A DNA stretch of 64,000 nt from positions 49,647-113,646 of the forward strand of contig NW_023365734.1 in assembly GCF_000003815.2 (NCBI RefSeq). The letters are read 5' to 3'. Position 1 is the first letter of the stretch. Every line of letters starts with the position of its first letter. Both the position numbers and the translations under genes were made by a program. The DNA comes from Branchiostoma floridae (lineage: Eukaryota; Chordata; Leptocardii; Amphioxiformes; Branchiostomatidae). The notes beneath the pieces were generated by a model. It did no database searches. It was not told the origin of the DNA and saw nothing but the letters and a program-made list of their open reading frames with translations. Of the stretch, positions 48,981-58,837 are shown piece by piece.

Positions 48981-50729
48981 CCAACAAGAACTTCTTGAAA
49001 CATGAATGAGTCAAATATCTACAACAATTTGGTTTGGATATTGAGGAAGAACATATTTTCCAATATAACCAGTATCACAGTTTAAAAGATAATAATGATA
49101 ATCTTTATTGCATATTCATGCCTGAGGGCTAAATGCACAATTTAAGTACCACATGTGGTCTTATGGATGCAGAGGAAAAACTTATACAAATGATTTTAAA
49201 CTAGGCTAAATGGAAAGGGAACTAAGACACTATGTGTTACAATCTCTAATCTCTAACATGTTCTTCTCTCTTTTTGAAACACATATAAACAATAGAAATA
49301 GAAAAAAAAGATTCACAATTTGTGTTTTCAATTAGATCCAGTAGTTCAGCACCAAGGACAAGACAAATACGGTTATTTCACATTTCCATTAGTCATGGTT
49401 GTAGACGTGTGTGACTTGAATCATTTTGTAAGACATAGACATAATTCTAAGGAGCAAGGATGAGTTCTGAATGCAAATCTCAAGATGGCGGAGTCCCAAA
49501 TGATTCCTTGACCTCTGTGTGACCTTCAGTTGCAGGCTGACAGATATCATACCTTGGGAACATCTATTCTATAGCAGTTAAATGTTATTCTGAATGAAAG
49601 CAGAAGTTGTAATGCCAAATTGCCAGTTCGTTCTTACATTTGAAAGAATTCATATTCCACCAATCGTGGTGTACTGACATAATTTATGTTTGTTGTCGCA
49701 TAACACATGTCTCCACAGACAATTTGGTTTCCTTTGAATGACTCTTGCTGTTTGATAGATTATACTGAACAGTTATCATACAAACCTAATCATAGTTGAG
49801 TCTTTACATATCTTTCAACGTTAATGTCAGTTCATCCTTCAAGTTCACAGTCAGTAATAAAGAATTCTGGCTCAGTGGACCATTTTATCATTTTCAATTG
49901 CTTGTAAACAACAAACCTGCACAGCTTGAGTTCACATTTATTGTCAATCCTTCAAATAAAAGTCACACTCAGTTCATAAGGGAGCGATAAAGAAAATATC
50001 CAGCAATGAACTTAATACCTTTTATGATTTTAGGAAGTACAGCACATAACAAGTTCAGGTTTGGGTTCATAAATGAAACATATGAAGGCCAGTGCAGTAG
50101 AGTATCTCATTTCAATTTCAAACTTATAATGAATACACATTATCTGACACCTTGCCATGTATCAAACATATCCTTTACCTGACTCTATTGTAAATATGCA
50201 ATACTGTAAAGAAATATTACATAAAGGAATCAGGCAAAGAAAAGATGAGTACCTAAATTGTGGGTGACTTTTGGGGTTATTGCTGTGTCCAAGGAAAGTG
50301 TGTCCCACAATGAGTATATCAATCACCTATGTGTGCATGCTGTGAGTTTTATCTATTTTTATAGTGCATACTTCTATCAACAAAATGTTAAATATTCTAT
50401 GTGTCTTAGATTCTACGACTGGGCTCCCTTGATAAACAACTCAGTCTCCACAATGTTAAATGGGGTTGACAAAGAGACAGAGTTTGTCTCGAAATCTCCC
50501 TCAAGCTAATTGAACTTAAGTTGCGTGTATGTTGCTAAGATTTTCTGTCAAAAGAATGTTTATATAAATGTGTCTACCCAGCTGCCTGCAAATTCAACAA
50601 ACAGACTGAGGTATGATCTAATCAGCCCCTATTTGTTTAAGACTGTTTTGTTTGTTTCTAAATTGATTATCAGATTAGAAATCGATTCCAGAGATGCCAG
50701 ACAGGAGTTCGTCTGTGTAACACACACTC
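48981..50729. other. ICA1 intron 1, no internal gene seen
   Basis: A/T-rich intronic sequence. Short frames near 49.8, 50.26 and 50.5 kb show no coding character or splice context. Confidence 0.6.
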
Positions 50730-50808
50730 TGCTGTAACTGGCCCCTCCCCTTCTGGGAGTACGGCGGATGTTGGGCGGGCTGCTATAAGCGAGATTTAAT
50801 CAGGCTAC
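50730..50808. repeat. Repeat shared with 30.66 kb
   Basis: Same motif order as the 30.66-kb copy (AACTGGCCCCTCC to AAGCGAGATTTAATCAGGCT). Confidence 0.55.
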
Positions 50809-50860
50809 ACAGGAGCCAACCCTCCTCAACCTTACCCAAGCCCAGTGGAGGGCACTTCAC

Positions 50861-51011
50861 TACTCTCCAAGCAGAGGTTGGTGGGGAAAATCGTGACCTT
50901 TTCTTATATGCTGTATTTTTTTTTACCAACTGGTGAGGAGGCTGGTCAGACAGAAAAGGCATATAAGGAAAGGGTCACGATTTTCCCCCACCAACCTCTG
51001 CTTGGAGAGTA
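50861..51011. mobile_element. MITE, TACTCTCCAAGCAGAGGTT family
   Basis: 151-bp hairpin with long arms that extend through GGGGAAAATCGTGACC. Flanks GCACTTCAC and GTACTTCAG agree at seven of nine bases. In ICA1 intron 1. Confidence 0.8.
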
Positions 51012-51739
51012 GTACTTCAGATCCTCAGTCAATATTGACTTTCTACTTGCTGAAGTGGGAGGATCGGAGAAACGTGTTTACACTGTCTGGGTGTGAACTG
51101 GGTTACTGATACTGGGTGCAGGTATCCATAGGAGTAACACAATATGTCATTTAGCATAAATTATACATGTAGGTGCAAAGGAACATTTTCAGTAATGTAC
51201 ACAGATTAGACAATTGTTGCCTGAGGGTTTATGCTCTACTTTCCAAGACACCACGTACTACAGTAAGACAAAATTATCAAATACAATTTTAACATATGAT
51301 ATGGTAAGGTTTTTTTATTGGTAGACATGTATGTACATGTTGTTACAAAACGTAAGGTAAGATAAAGAAATACACCCCTTTGCCAAATGGAATAGCCCAT
51401 ATTGTACTGAGAACAAGACATTTGCTGTCTTCTTCCCGGACTGAAGTCGAACAAGACATCTGCCATTCATTTCTATGGGGAATAGTTATCCCAACAGTAG
51501 GTAGCTCCTGTAGCTAACACAACAGGAGCTAATTGACTCATTTGCATTAACTGTGTCTTAGCCTTGATATCCTTTGAAATCCAAATTGTCTTCAGCTTGA
51601 CTTTGGCTTAGCTTTGTTTTCTTTGGAATCCAAATTGTCTTCAGTCTGAATTGTCTTACAACCTTTCCTATTGGACATCTGAATTTGTCTTCATTCATAG
51701 TTAGAGTACAACTACAAAAGACCTGTTTCTTGCAGATCA

Positions 51740-51860
51740 CTTCAGTGTCACTGACGAAGGAAAGTGGATTCTTTCCGAAACGTCTGACCGTTTCAAAACC
51801 ATATCCAGTTGCTTGAGTAACTATTTTTGGCGTATCTTATTACCTGGATGTCTAACCTAC
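51740..51860 (+). ncRNA. Second hammerhead-like repeat tail
   Basis: CTGACGA, an extra A, a 6-bp stem II (GGAAAG/CTTTCC), GAAACG, a loop and CGTT. Stem I does not pair, so this copy is probably inactive. The following CCAGTTGCTTGAGTAACT recurs as an inverted pair at 56.4 kb. Confidence 0.35.
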
Positions 51861-52814
51861 ATCGACGTATCCCAACAGTAGTATTGTATAGAGCATCTAC
51901 TGTCTCTGCCTGTATCATTCAATACATGTGATTTGCTGTTTGCTGTATAGTTTAGTACATGTACTTCGAAACTGTCACAGTCAACTATCAATGAAAGTGT
52001 TGTCTATAATTTGTCCATGTCAAGGGAAAATCACACTGTACTTTGTCATGCCTTAAATTAGTGTACGCTTTGTTAATATAACATAACTTATAATAGCATA
52101 CAATATTAGGTGTGTTCTGTCTAAGTCTATGTTGACACAAGTACTTCCTTTAAATGCACTAAAAGGTTCCAAGAAAAACTCTCATGTTTAGTTCAACATT
52201 GACTTTCAGCACCCCCATTCACACAGTCAACAAAGGCCATCACCAGTGCATGACTCTGAACTCAGCCATGGGGTTTAACATCAACACTGCACAGTAATCC
52301 CTGGAACAACAATATCTTACTGGGAGCTACTCTAAATACAGTTTGAAACTACAAATGTACCTGTAATTTTTATTGCTGGAAACACAAACAAAACCTTGTG
52401 TGACAGTGATTTTCACTTGGTGAACATAATGGGCAAAGCCACCAACATTTTTATTTGACCTCTGATCTCCAACCTTCACTCTGAGTAACCTCAGTTGATT
52501 TTGTTAGTTTTCTGTTTACTTATTGTATAAGATTTGTAGCTTATGTTTTTACAATGTATTTATTGCTCATGTATTGTAGGACTCCAGGAAGAATAGAGAC
52601 ACTACATTTAGTATCAATTATGGAGATCCAAATAAAACAAACAAACAAACTTGGACATTGTACATGGTACTCAGAAATAAAATAAAAAAGATGAAAATGT
52701 ATGACTGATGTACATGTTATTTGCAGAGAGGAACTTTTACCTGAACCATAAATGAATAATTTGTCAAAAGACACAAGGAACATTGTAATTCCAATCCTTT
52801 TAGTTTTAGATAGA

Positions 52815-53173
52815 AGGGCTCGAAATTCATTTTTGAGATTAGGTGCACTGGTGCACCCAGCTTAAAAATTTGGGTGCACCAAAATTTTTTGGGGTGCACC
52901 ACTTAAATGTAAATAATAACCTATTGATAAAACTTAGTTACAAACTATTAAATTCTTTAACAAGTACCATGATAGACATTTTTATTATCTTTCTAACACT
53001 TAGATGTCGAGATAATGATGTAAAAAATTGTATACTGTATACTTTGATATCTTTACATACATAAACGTAAGAAAATATTTGGGTGCACCCTGTGCACCCA
53101 CAGAAAATAATTGGGTGCACAGCTCCAATTTTGGGTGCACCTGGGTGCACATGCACCCAGTATTTCGAGCCCT
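52815..53173. mobile_element. hAT-like MITE, relative of the 3.8-kb copy
   Basis: Starts AGGGCTCGAAATT and ends TATTTCGAGCCCT. The interior has repeated GGGTGCACC motifs in place of the CCTGCAC of the 3.8-kb copy. The flanking duplication (TAGATAGA against TGGATAGG) is imperfect. It lies in ICA1 intron 1. Confidence 0.65.
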
Positions 53174-54046
53174 GGATAGGGTTTTAAAATAGCACTAGTA
53201 GCAGGTCTGTGTTCTAGTATGCAAAGCCTAAGTGACTAAGTCATCAAAAACTAACAACCTTACAAGGAAGGAGGTGACTCCGTGTGCTTAGCCATAAAAT
53301 GCATCACATTTCTCATCACTCTTAGTTAGTTATAAAAAAAAGCCTTCTACTGATGGTAATTTAGCAATATCCAAACATTTTACTTCTGGTTCAATCCCCT
53401 TAAGCTTTGACCCCTGAATAGCACTGTCGATGGACCCTCCTGATGTGTTACATATTACTGACTGGCTTACTGTATCCTTCTTCATGTAAACAGCTTATTC
53501 TGTTACATCCCATTATATACAGGGATACTTGATACTTGGGCTTTGTATTCTGGCTTTACGATCTGGTGACCTGGTGTCCATATATGCGGGGTTCATTTTC
53601 AGGTCTGCCATTTACTCACTATTCTTGCAATCACAAATGGTCATTAGTCTTCATAAAATAGGATTAACAAGTCTAGCTGACTAGACAGTGAACAGTTTTA
53701 TCACACAGAGTGCAACTGTTTTATTATCCTTTATCCCGGACACTAGGGAATGGTGCCAGATAGGTAGAGATGAAGATCAGCAGGCCATAGGAGTTTGTCA
53801 CATTTTCAAGCCTCTACCTTCAACTGACCACAATAGACAGGATTTTTATGCTTAGAGCAAAGGGGAAAACTATAGAAGGGGCCACCAAAATGTCGCTATA
53901 ATGGCTAGGTGGTCATTACGTAGAGTTCTGGTCACTGCTAGCTACAGAGTCATGTCTGCGAGCTAGTTTTTACATTTTATTTGGCTGTTCTGTTCTTCTG
54001 TCTTTACTGTTCTGAACAACACAACAGACGTAGTCCAAGTAAGGTA

Positions 54047-54130
54047 CACCTGTATGTATCACCTGTACCAGATGAGTCCTCACCTGTGTGTTTATCACCT
54101 GTCCGTACCTGACACGTCTGTACCTCACCT
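54047..54130. promoter_or_regulatory. CACCTG cluster in 5' ICA1 intron 1
   Basis: Five CACCTG sites in 84 bp, about 0.4-0.5 kb downstream of the putative first exon. On the gene's strand these read CAGGTG (E-box; also donor-like CAGGTGAG). Confidence 0.35.
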
Positions 54131-54538
54131 GCGGTCACACCGCCTACACAGTCACAGTAGAGGATCCGGGTCACGACCAGACCACAATTCCGCATTCCGC
54201 GCAGGTTTTCGGCCATGAAAAGCGGTTTTACACGGGTTGTACCAGATCTGTTACCCTCAGCCCGTCCTGAGACGCCCATATACCCCGTCCCATGGCTTTA
54301 CAGCGCCGATTTGTCTCGTCAATCGCGACATAAAACCACTGGCGAACATGAAAAATTCAGCCAGCAAAACAAAGGCACACCCCCTGACATATTGGCCACT
54401 ACAGAAGCGATTTTCGACCCCAGAAATGATATCTTGACAAAATGTATTCCTCATTGAATCATTAAACATATCACTGAAAGCATCGATCTAAGATTTTCAG
54501 GAAAAGGTCGACAGAGAACGATAAAAATCCGGTTACCT

Positions 54539-54574
54539 TCAGCTAGAATTTTCCTTTCCATTCCCGTCCGCCAT
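54539..54574 (-). CDS. Upstream ORF in the putative ICA1 leader
   Basis: ATG GCG opens an 11-codon frame (MADGNGKENSS) closed by TGA, two bases before the splice donor. It has G at +4. If the leader exon is used, this ORF would lie in the ICA1 mRNA upstream of the main start and could lower its translation. It could instead be an incidental ATG in an untranslated leader. Confidence 0.4.
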   Translation of the reverse strand: MADGNGKENSS

Positions 54575-54578
54575 GATG

Positions 54579-54591
54579 ATTGGTGACGTCA
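54579..54591 (-). promoter_or_regulatory. CRE fused to a CCAAT box at the ICA1 5' end
   Basis: On the minus strand TGACGTCA (54584-54591) runs directly into CCAAT (54583-54579), about five bases before the upstream-ORF ATG. The palindromic CRE is the CREB/ATF site and CCAAT the NF-Y site. Their position suggests the ICA1 core promoter, with transcription starting very near the ATG or from an unseen upstream site. Confidence 0.5.
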
Positions 54592-55874
54592 CAGCTCTTG
54601 TTCCCATTAACAAGTGGTTGGTTGGCTCTCGTACGCAGGGAAATTTACGAACATTTCCAAAAAGATGGCCAAAATGTGTACCGAACACTGTGTTTTATCA
54701 ACACATCTATCACATGGTGTCCTTTGAGCATACTAGTCGTTTTATAATAACCAAATAGGCGTTTTATGATACAGAAAGGACAACAAAGAACCTGGGCGTG
54801 AGAGTAGGTTTTAAATCACGTGATGCTAACCTCTGCCCCAGGGTACCTAGCAACAAACAGGTGGTCGTTTTTTCCTTCCATCTGACGAAAAATGACAAAA
54901 GCATGCCATCGAATTTGAAACATTTTGAATATTCTCCTAGCAGTCATTCAGCTTGTGGTACTGACGTTGTAGCTAACGGGAATTGTTATAATATTGGAAT
55001 AACGCATGTCGTTACTTATTCAATCCGCCCATTGTTTCTATTCTTATTTCAGTTAGAGACAAAACATGATAATTGACCATAACTTAGATATGGATACTCT
55101 GTGCTATTTCGAACGAATAAATTCTGCATATTTGTCAAATATTACTTGCTGCAATACCAACAGCGACCGCAACCCAAAGGTGGGGTAAGAGCGTCTCCTG
55201 GCGTTGGTCACAGATACTGCAACAAAGTTATGATACTTCCCTGCGACATACAATCTCTGGCAAGCTTTTATCAATATTTATAAAGTTCGACATTAGAAAT
55301 TGTCTCCGAACTTTGTTTGGACCGATACACTTTTGGAGTTTCGCTGAACGCCACATTTTCTCAATTACCCCCATGTAACGTTAATATTATATTTGGGACG
55401 TCAAGTTAACTTCACGCTTGTAACAAATACAATTGCATACGGTGACGGGACTGAACAGTGAACAGCTGATAGCAGCTGTCGTCTTAAGCTTTTTCATTCA
55501 TCATACATCAAAACAGTCTAAGAATCTTCTCATACCCCTTCTAAAAAACTTGCTAGTGCCAGTGTTTTAAAATTTTATGGGAATCATTCAAACATTGTGC
55601 GAAATCTTACGCGTTCTTCTTAAAACTTCCTCTCATCCAATGATACGGGTAAAATTGTTTGGCTGTTAGAAAAAACACAAAAGACACAAAACATGTGTCC
55701 TATTTATAGCGAAAGTGTGTTAGAAAACTGACCAGGCGTCAGACGTAAAATTGAAAGGTTCGTCAGGACAAGACAAACTGATACCCGGTTCACGGCCTTG
55801 TCAAATCTAGGCCATACTCGGTCAGTCACCTACGCATTTGGAACTCCAGTTTGTCACGGTGTATTTTGGGCGTT

Positions 55875-55882
55875 TATAAATA
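55875..55882 (+). promoter_or_regulatory. TATA box of the small two-exon gene
   Basis: TATAAATA lies 45 bases upstream of the ATG at 55927, placing transcription start near 55905 and leaving a short leader. No competing TATA-like site is seen nearby. Confidence 0.55.
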
Positions 55883-55926
55883 AGACAGACCTTTCACACA
55901 ATCTTGAAGCAAACGTGTATTAAAGA

Positions 55927-57218
55927 ATGGGGAACACTGCAACAGTGACACAGAACTCAAACTGTGAAGATGCAGAAGAGAAACGCTTCCGGACTGCACA
56001 AACGAAAGAAGAGAAGACGGGATGCGGTGAGGACAGAAGAGAAGCTGTACCGAACGTTGGGTACCGAGTTTGCCCGGAGAGAAGATCGAGGTTCTTACAG
56101 AGATGGGGACTTGGGCGGAAAGGTAACCCTAGGGGTAACCTATATTCGTTGTTTTAGAAAAACTGGGTATTTAGAGATTTCAGGTCAACGACGTGGGTTT
56201 CAAATGTGAACATTTTCACAATATTGCAATGTGAAAGTGCCTTCCATCGAACTAACGATCCCCAAATACCCTATTTTTATATACAACGGATATAGCTTAC
56301 CCTACGGATAAAGATGGACTAACGTTAACATCTGAGAACGTCATTTCCATCATCGTCTATCTACCTGTATCAGTCAGGACCAAGCTAGTAGGTTAAACAT
56401 CCATGTAATAGAATACGCCCAGGTAATAAGATACGCCTAAAAGCAGTTCCTCAAGCAACTGGATATCCAAAATCATATCCACTTGTTTGAGTAACTGCTT
56501 TTTGGCGACATATATACTTCGCTCGATGCAGCCTCAAGTTGTCAAGCATTACTTTTTCCAAGTTCTAATATTCAATTCGGGTGTCTCTCTCCGGTGTCAG
56601 TAAATTCAAACTTCTGCAATGCACTCGGCCTCTTGTTCCCGCAGGAGAATGGGCGAAGCGTACCATACTTACTCGATCGCGTTTCTTGAAATCCGTTTTA
56701 CTCGAGCACTCAAATGTGGATAACATCATTTTAGAGCAATCCATGATTTATTGTGTGCGCGAATTTCAGATCGCTCCCCCTTCTGAACGACTTAAGGTGC
56801 ACTCTCACTGCACTTGCGTCAAGCTTGCGTCACTGCGGGGTTCGTTAACGTTCACTATGTCACTGTTTTGTTATTTTCTCCGATTTCTTTTATACTTCAG
56901 ATATTGCGTAATACGTAAAAGTATGACTTAGAAGACGACAAAATACACAAAAAGTAAGAAAACTCGTTCTTCTGAAATTCATTGAGTATCTTTCGAACCC
57001 CACAGTGACGCAAGCTTGACGCAAGTGTACTGAGAGTGCACCTTTACGCGCTTGAATGCTGTGCGCCTGGAAACTAAATTTACTAACAGGAGTTTCAGAC
57101 GGTATGTTTTAATCAGTGGCTGCACATGAAAATAATCATTACTAACCAAATCATTCCAGCTACTGATGATGAAAAGAAGGGAAGTTCAAAGATTGACTTT
57201 GATGCTTGGGTCCTTTAA
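55927..57218 (+). CDS. Small two-exon gene, predicted 84-residue N-myristoylated protein
   Basis: Exon 1 is 55927-56122 and exon 2 is 57160-57218. Exon 1 ends GGAAAG-gtaacc at phase 1. Exon 2 follows a textbook TACTAAC branch point (57140-57146) and ccag, and reads in frame ATDDEKKGSSKIDFDAWVL to TAA. The protein begins MGNTATV, fitting the N-myristoylation pattern (Gly2, Thr6), and is highly charged and rich in Glu/Lys/Arg. AATAAA at 57557-57562 could end the transcript, though that stretch resembles a repeat. A second frame starting at 55964 is also open across both exons, so the frame choice is not certain. I do not recognise the family. Just after the donor the sequence becomes a MITE-like repeat also found at 44.5 kb. 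Confidence 0.5.
56121..56330. mobile_element. MITE relative at the small gene's splice donor
   Basis: GGGGTAACCTATATTCGTTG at the left and ACGGATATAGCTTACCCTAC then GGACTAACGTTAAC at the right match the 44.5-kb element. The left end is shortened and abuts the exon 1 donor gtaacc. Confidence 0.6.
56415..56520. repeat. Head-to-head copies of the repeat tail
   Basis: CAAGCAACTGGATAT and ATATCCACTTGTTTGAG face each other around a short spacer, with TACGCC and GGCGACA at the ends. The arms match the segment after the hammerhead-like motif at 51.8 kb. Confidence 0.5.
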
Positions 57219-57556
57219 GTGAACAACGGGAATTTCATTTTCTTTGCCCTTGGGTTAGTTCGAAAGGTTCAGCACTTTACCACTGACGCCAACTGTGCTG
57301 AGGCCATCACTAGGTACAGCACCACCTCATACAATTCCCCTCTTGTTCAGGTTTTGTTCAAGGTCTATCACTCACGCCATAACTCGCAGTGCAGTTACAC
57401 CTGTACATTATCAACCTATCTAGATATAGCCAACACAAGTATTCGTGTAGTCTCTTTGCACAATTATAATGTTTATCACTGTTCATTGTTACATGCATAT
57501 ACCCTACCTTTCTTTCTACTATGTACTTACAATTAGCCAAGTGGCATGAACTTGCA

Positions 57557-57562
57557 AATAAA
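57557..57562 (+). terminator. Possible poly(A) signal of the small gene
   Basis: AATAAA 339 bases after the TAA. The surrounding sequence resembles the repeat at 62.2 kb, so the signal may be repeat-derived. Confidence 0.3.
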
Positions 57563-58837
57563 CTTTTCATTAAGTGCTCACCCTTACACATGGACCAATC
57601 GGCCATTGTGACCCTTTTAGCTGGTCCCTTATATAGTTTTACCGTTTATAGTGACCCCTTTTCCACGTAGACCAGGCTTTATTGGTCCTTTGAGAGGTCT
57701 TCTTAGGCAGGTTGGACTACTCTACTTATAGCTACCCCCGCTGTCCATCCAACGCCCTAGCCTCCATCGCAGACTTTCGGAGCTGCGGCGTGTATTTTCG
57801 GTGGAGCGCTGATTCGCGATTTTCAACATGGTGTAAGGTCCTCTATGCCGGGGAAGGGAGTTTTACCGTCCCCGAAAGAGTACATTAGCCCATGCTAAAA
57901 ACGCCGAACCAGTGCTCCCTCAAAAATAAACAGCACCGCTCCAAAAGTCGGCGAAGGAGGCTACCCAAGCCCGGTGTTCCGATACAAAACCAGCCTTCAC
58001 AACTCCCCCCCCCCCACCTGTTACGAGACGCACCTATGCCATTATGAGCGCTGTCAGTCACCACGATAATATATGGCCGAATCATGGCGGGGAGAGTTTA
58101 CATTCAGCCAGGTTGTCATAGCGCGTCCATTGTTCGCGGTAAAACATCGCTACGGAAACTGGACAACACTAAAAGCTGATTTTGTGCCGTGAGAAGGCCA
58201 CACGTGTTTAAGTCATTCATTAGCTCCTGGGTAACTCCGCCGTTTCCACAATACACACTGTACGGTAGTGTAGGTACTGGGGCAGGGACACGGCTGGGAC
58301 TGTTACAAGGAAATCTGTGCTGTGATTGTCTTGCGCATGATCTTCAGAAAGGTTGCAATTGCTTCAGCGTCTTCTAACCATCGTAAGACTTGATCAAGAC
58401 TGACAGAGGGAACGCTAACGTGACGTCTTCAGCAACATGAACGTCTTGTGACAGCGATCTTATTTCCTTGGACTCAAAGGTGTGCTATGACAGGAGGGTG
58501 AGCGACAGATGGGGCTCTAAGTCGCAGGTTTGCAAGACAACTGGAGGTCTTTGTGTGAATATATAACCAGCGTTTTTCGTTTGCGAAGTAACCTGTTACA
58601 TACGCTTGAAGTGTCATTGTTATTACATTAAGTTCATCGCTCAGAGTTGTTGTTCAATTGAAAATACGTACGCATACCCCCTTGACAAGTGGGCGATTCC
58701 ATGTTTACGTCACCTTTGCTCAGATTGTCGTCTGATCGGAACGGCGCACTTCTGGAAGAGGTGGGGACAGCCTTTATTTATGTGGGAGAAATGTCGGACA
58801 CAGATTGACTGTTCTAGGCACCACAGGATTAGCAATC

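Larger units (their letters stand above)
54537..54600 (-). other. ICA1: ICA1 putative first (5'UTR) exon
   Basis: The minus strand ends in CTGAAG before gtaacc (donor at 54536). It lies about 7.2 kb upstream of the next exon, whose acceptor is ttctacag at 47326. The upstream boundary is not visible and 54600 is nominal. Assignment to ICA1 rests on strand, position and donor; a transcript would be needed to prove the join. Confidence 0.5.
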
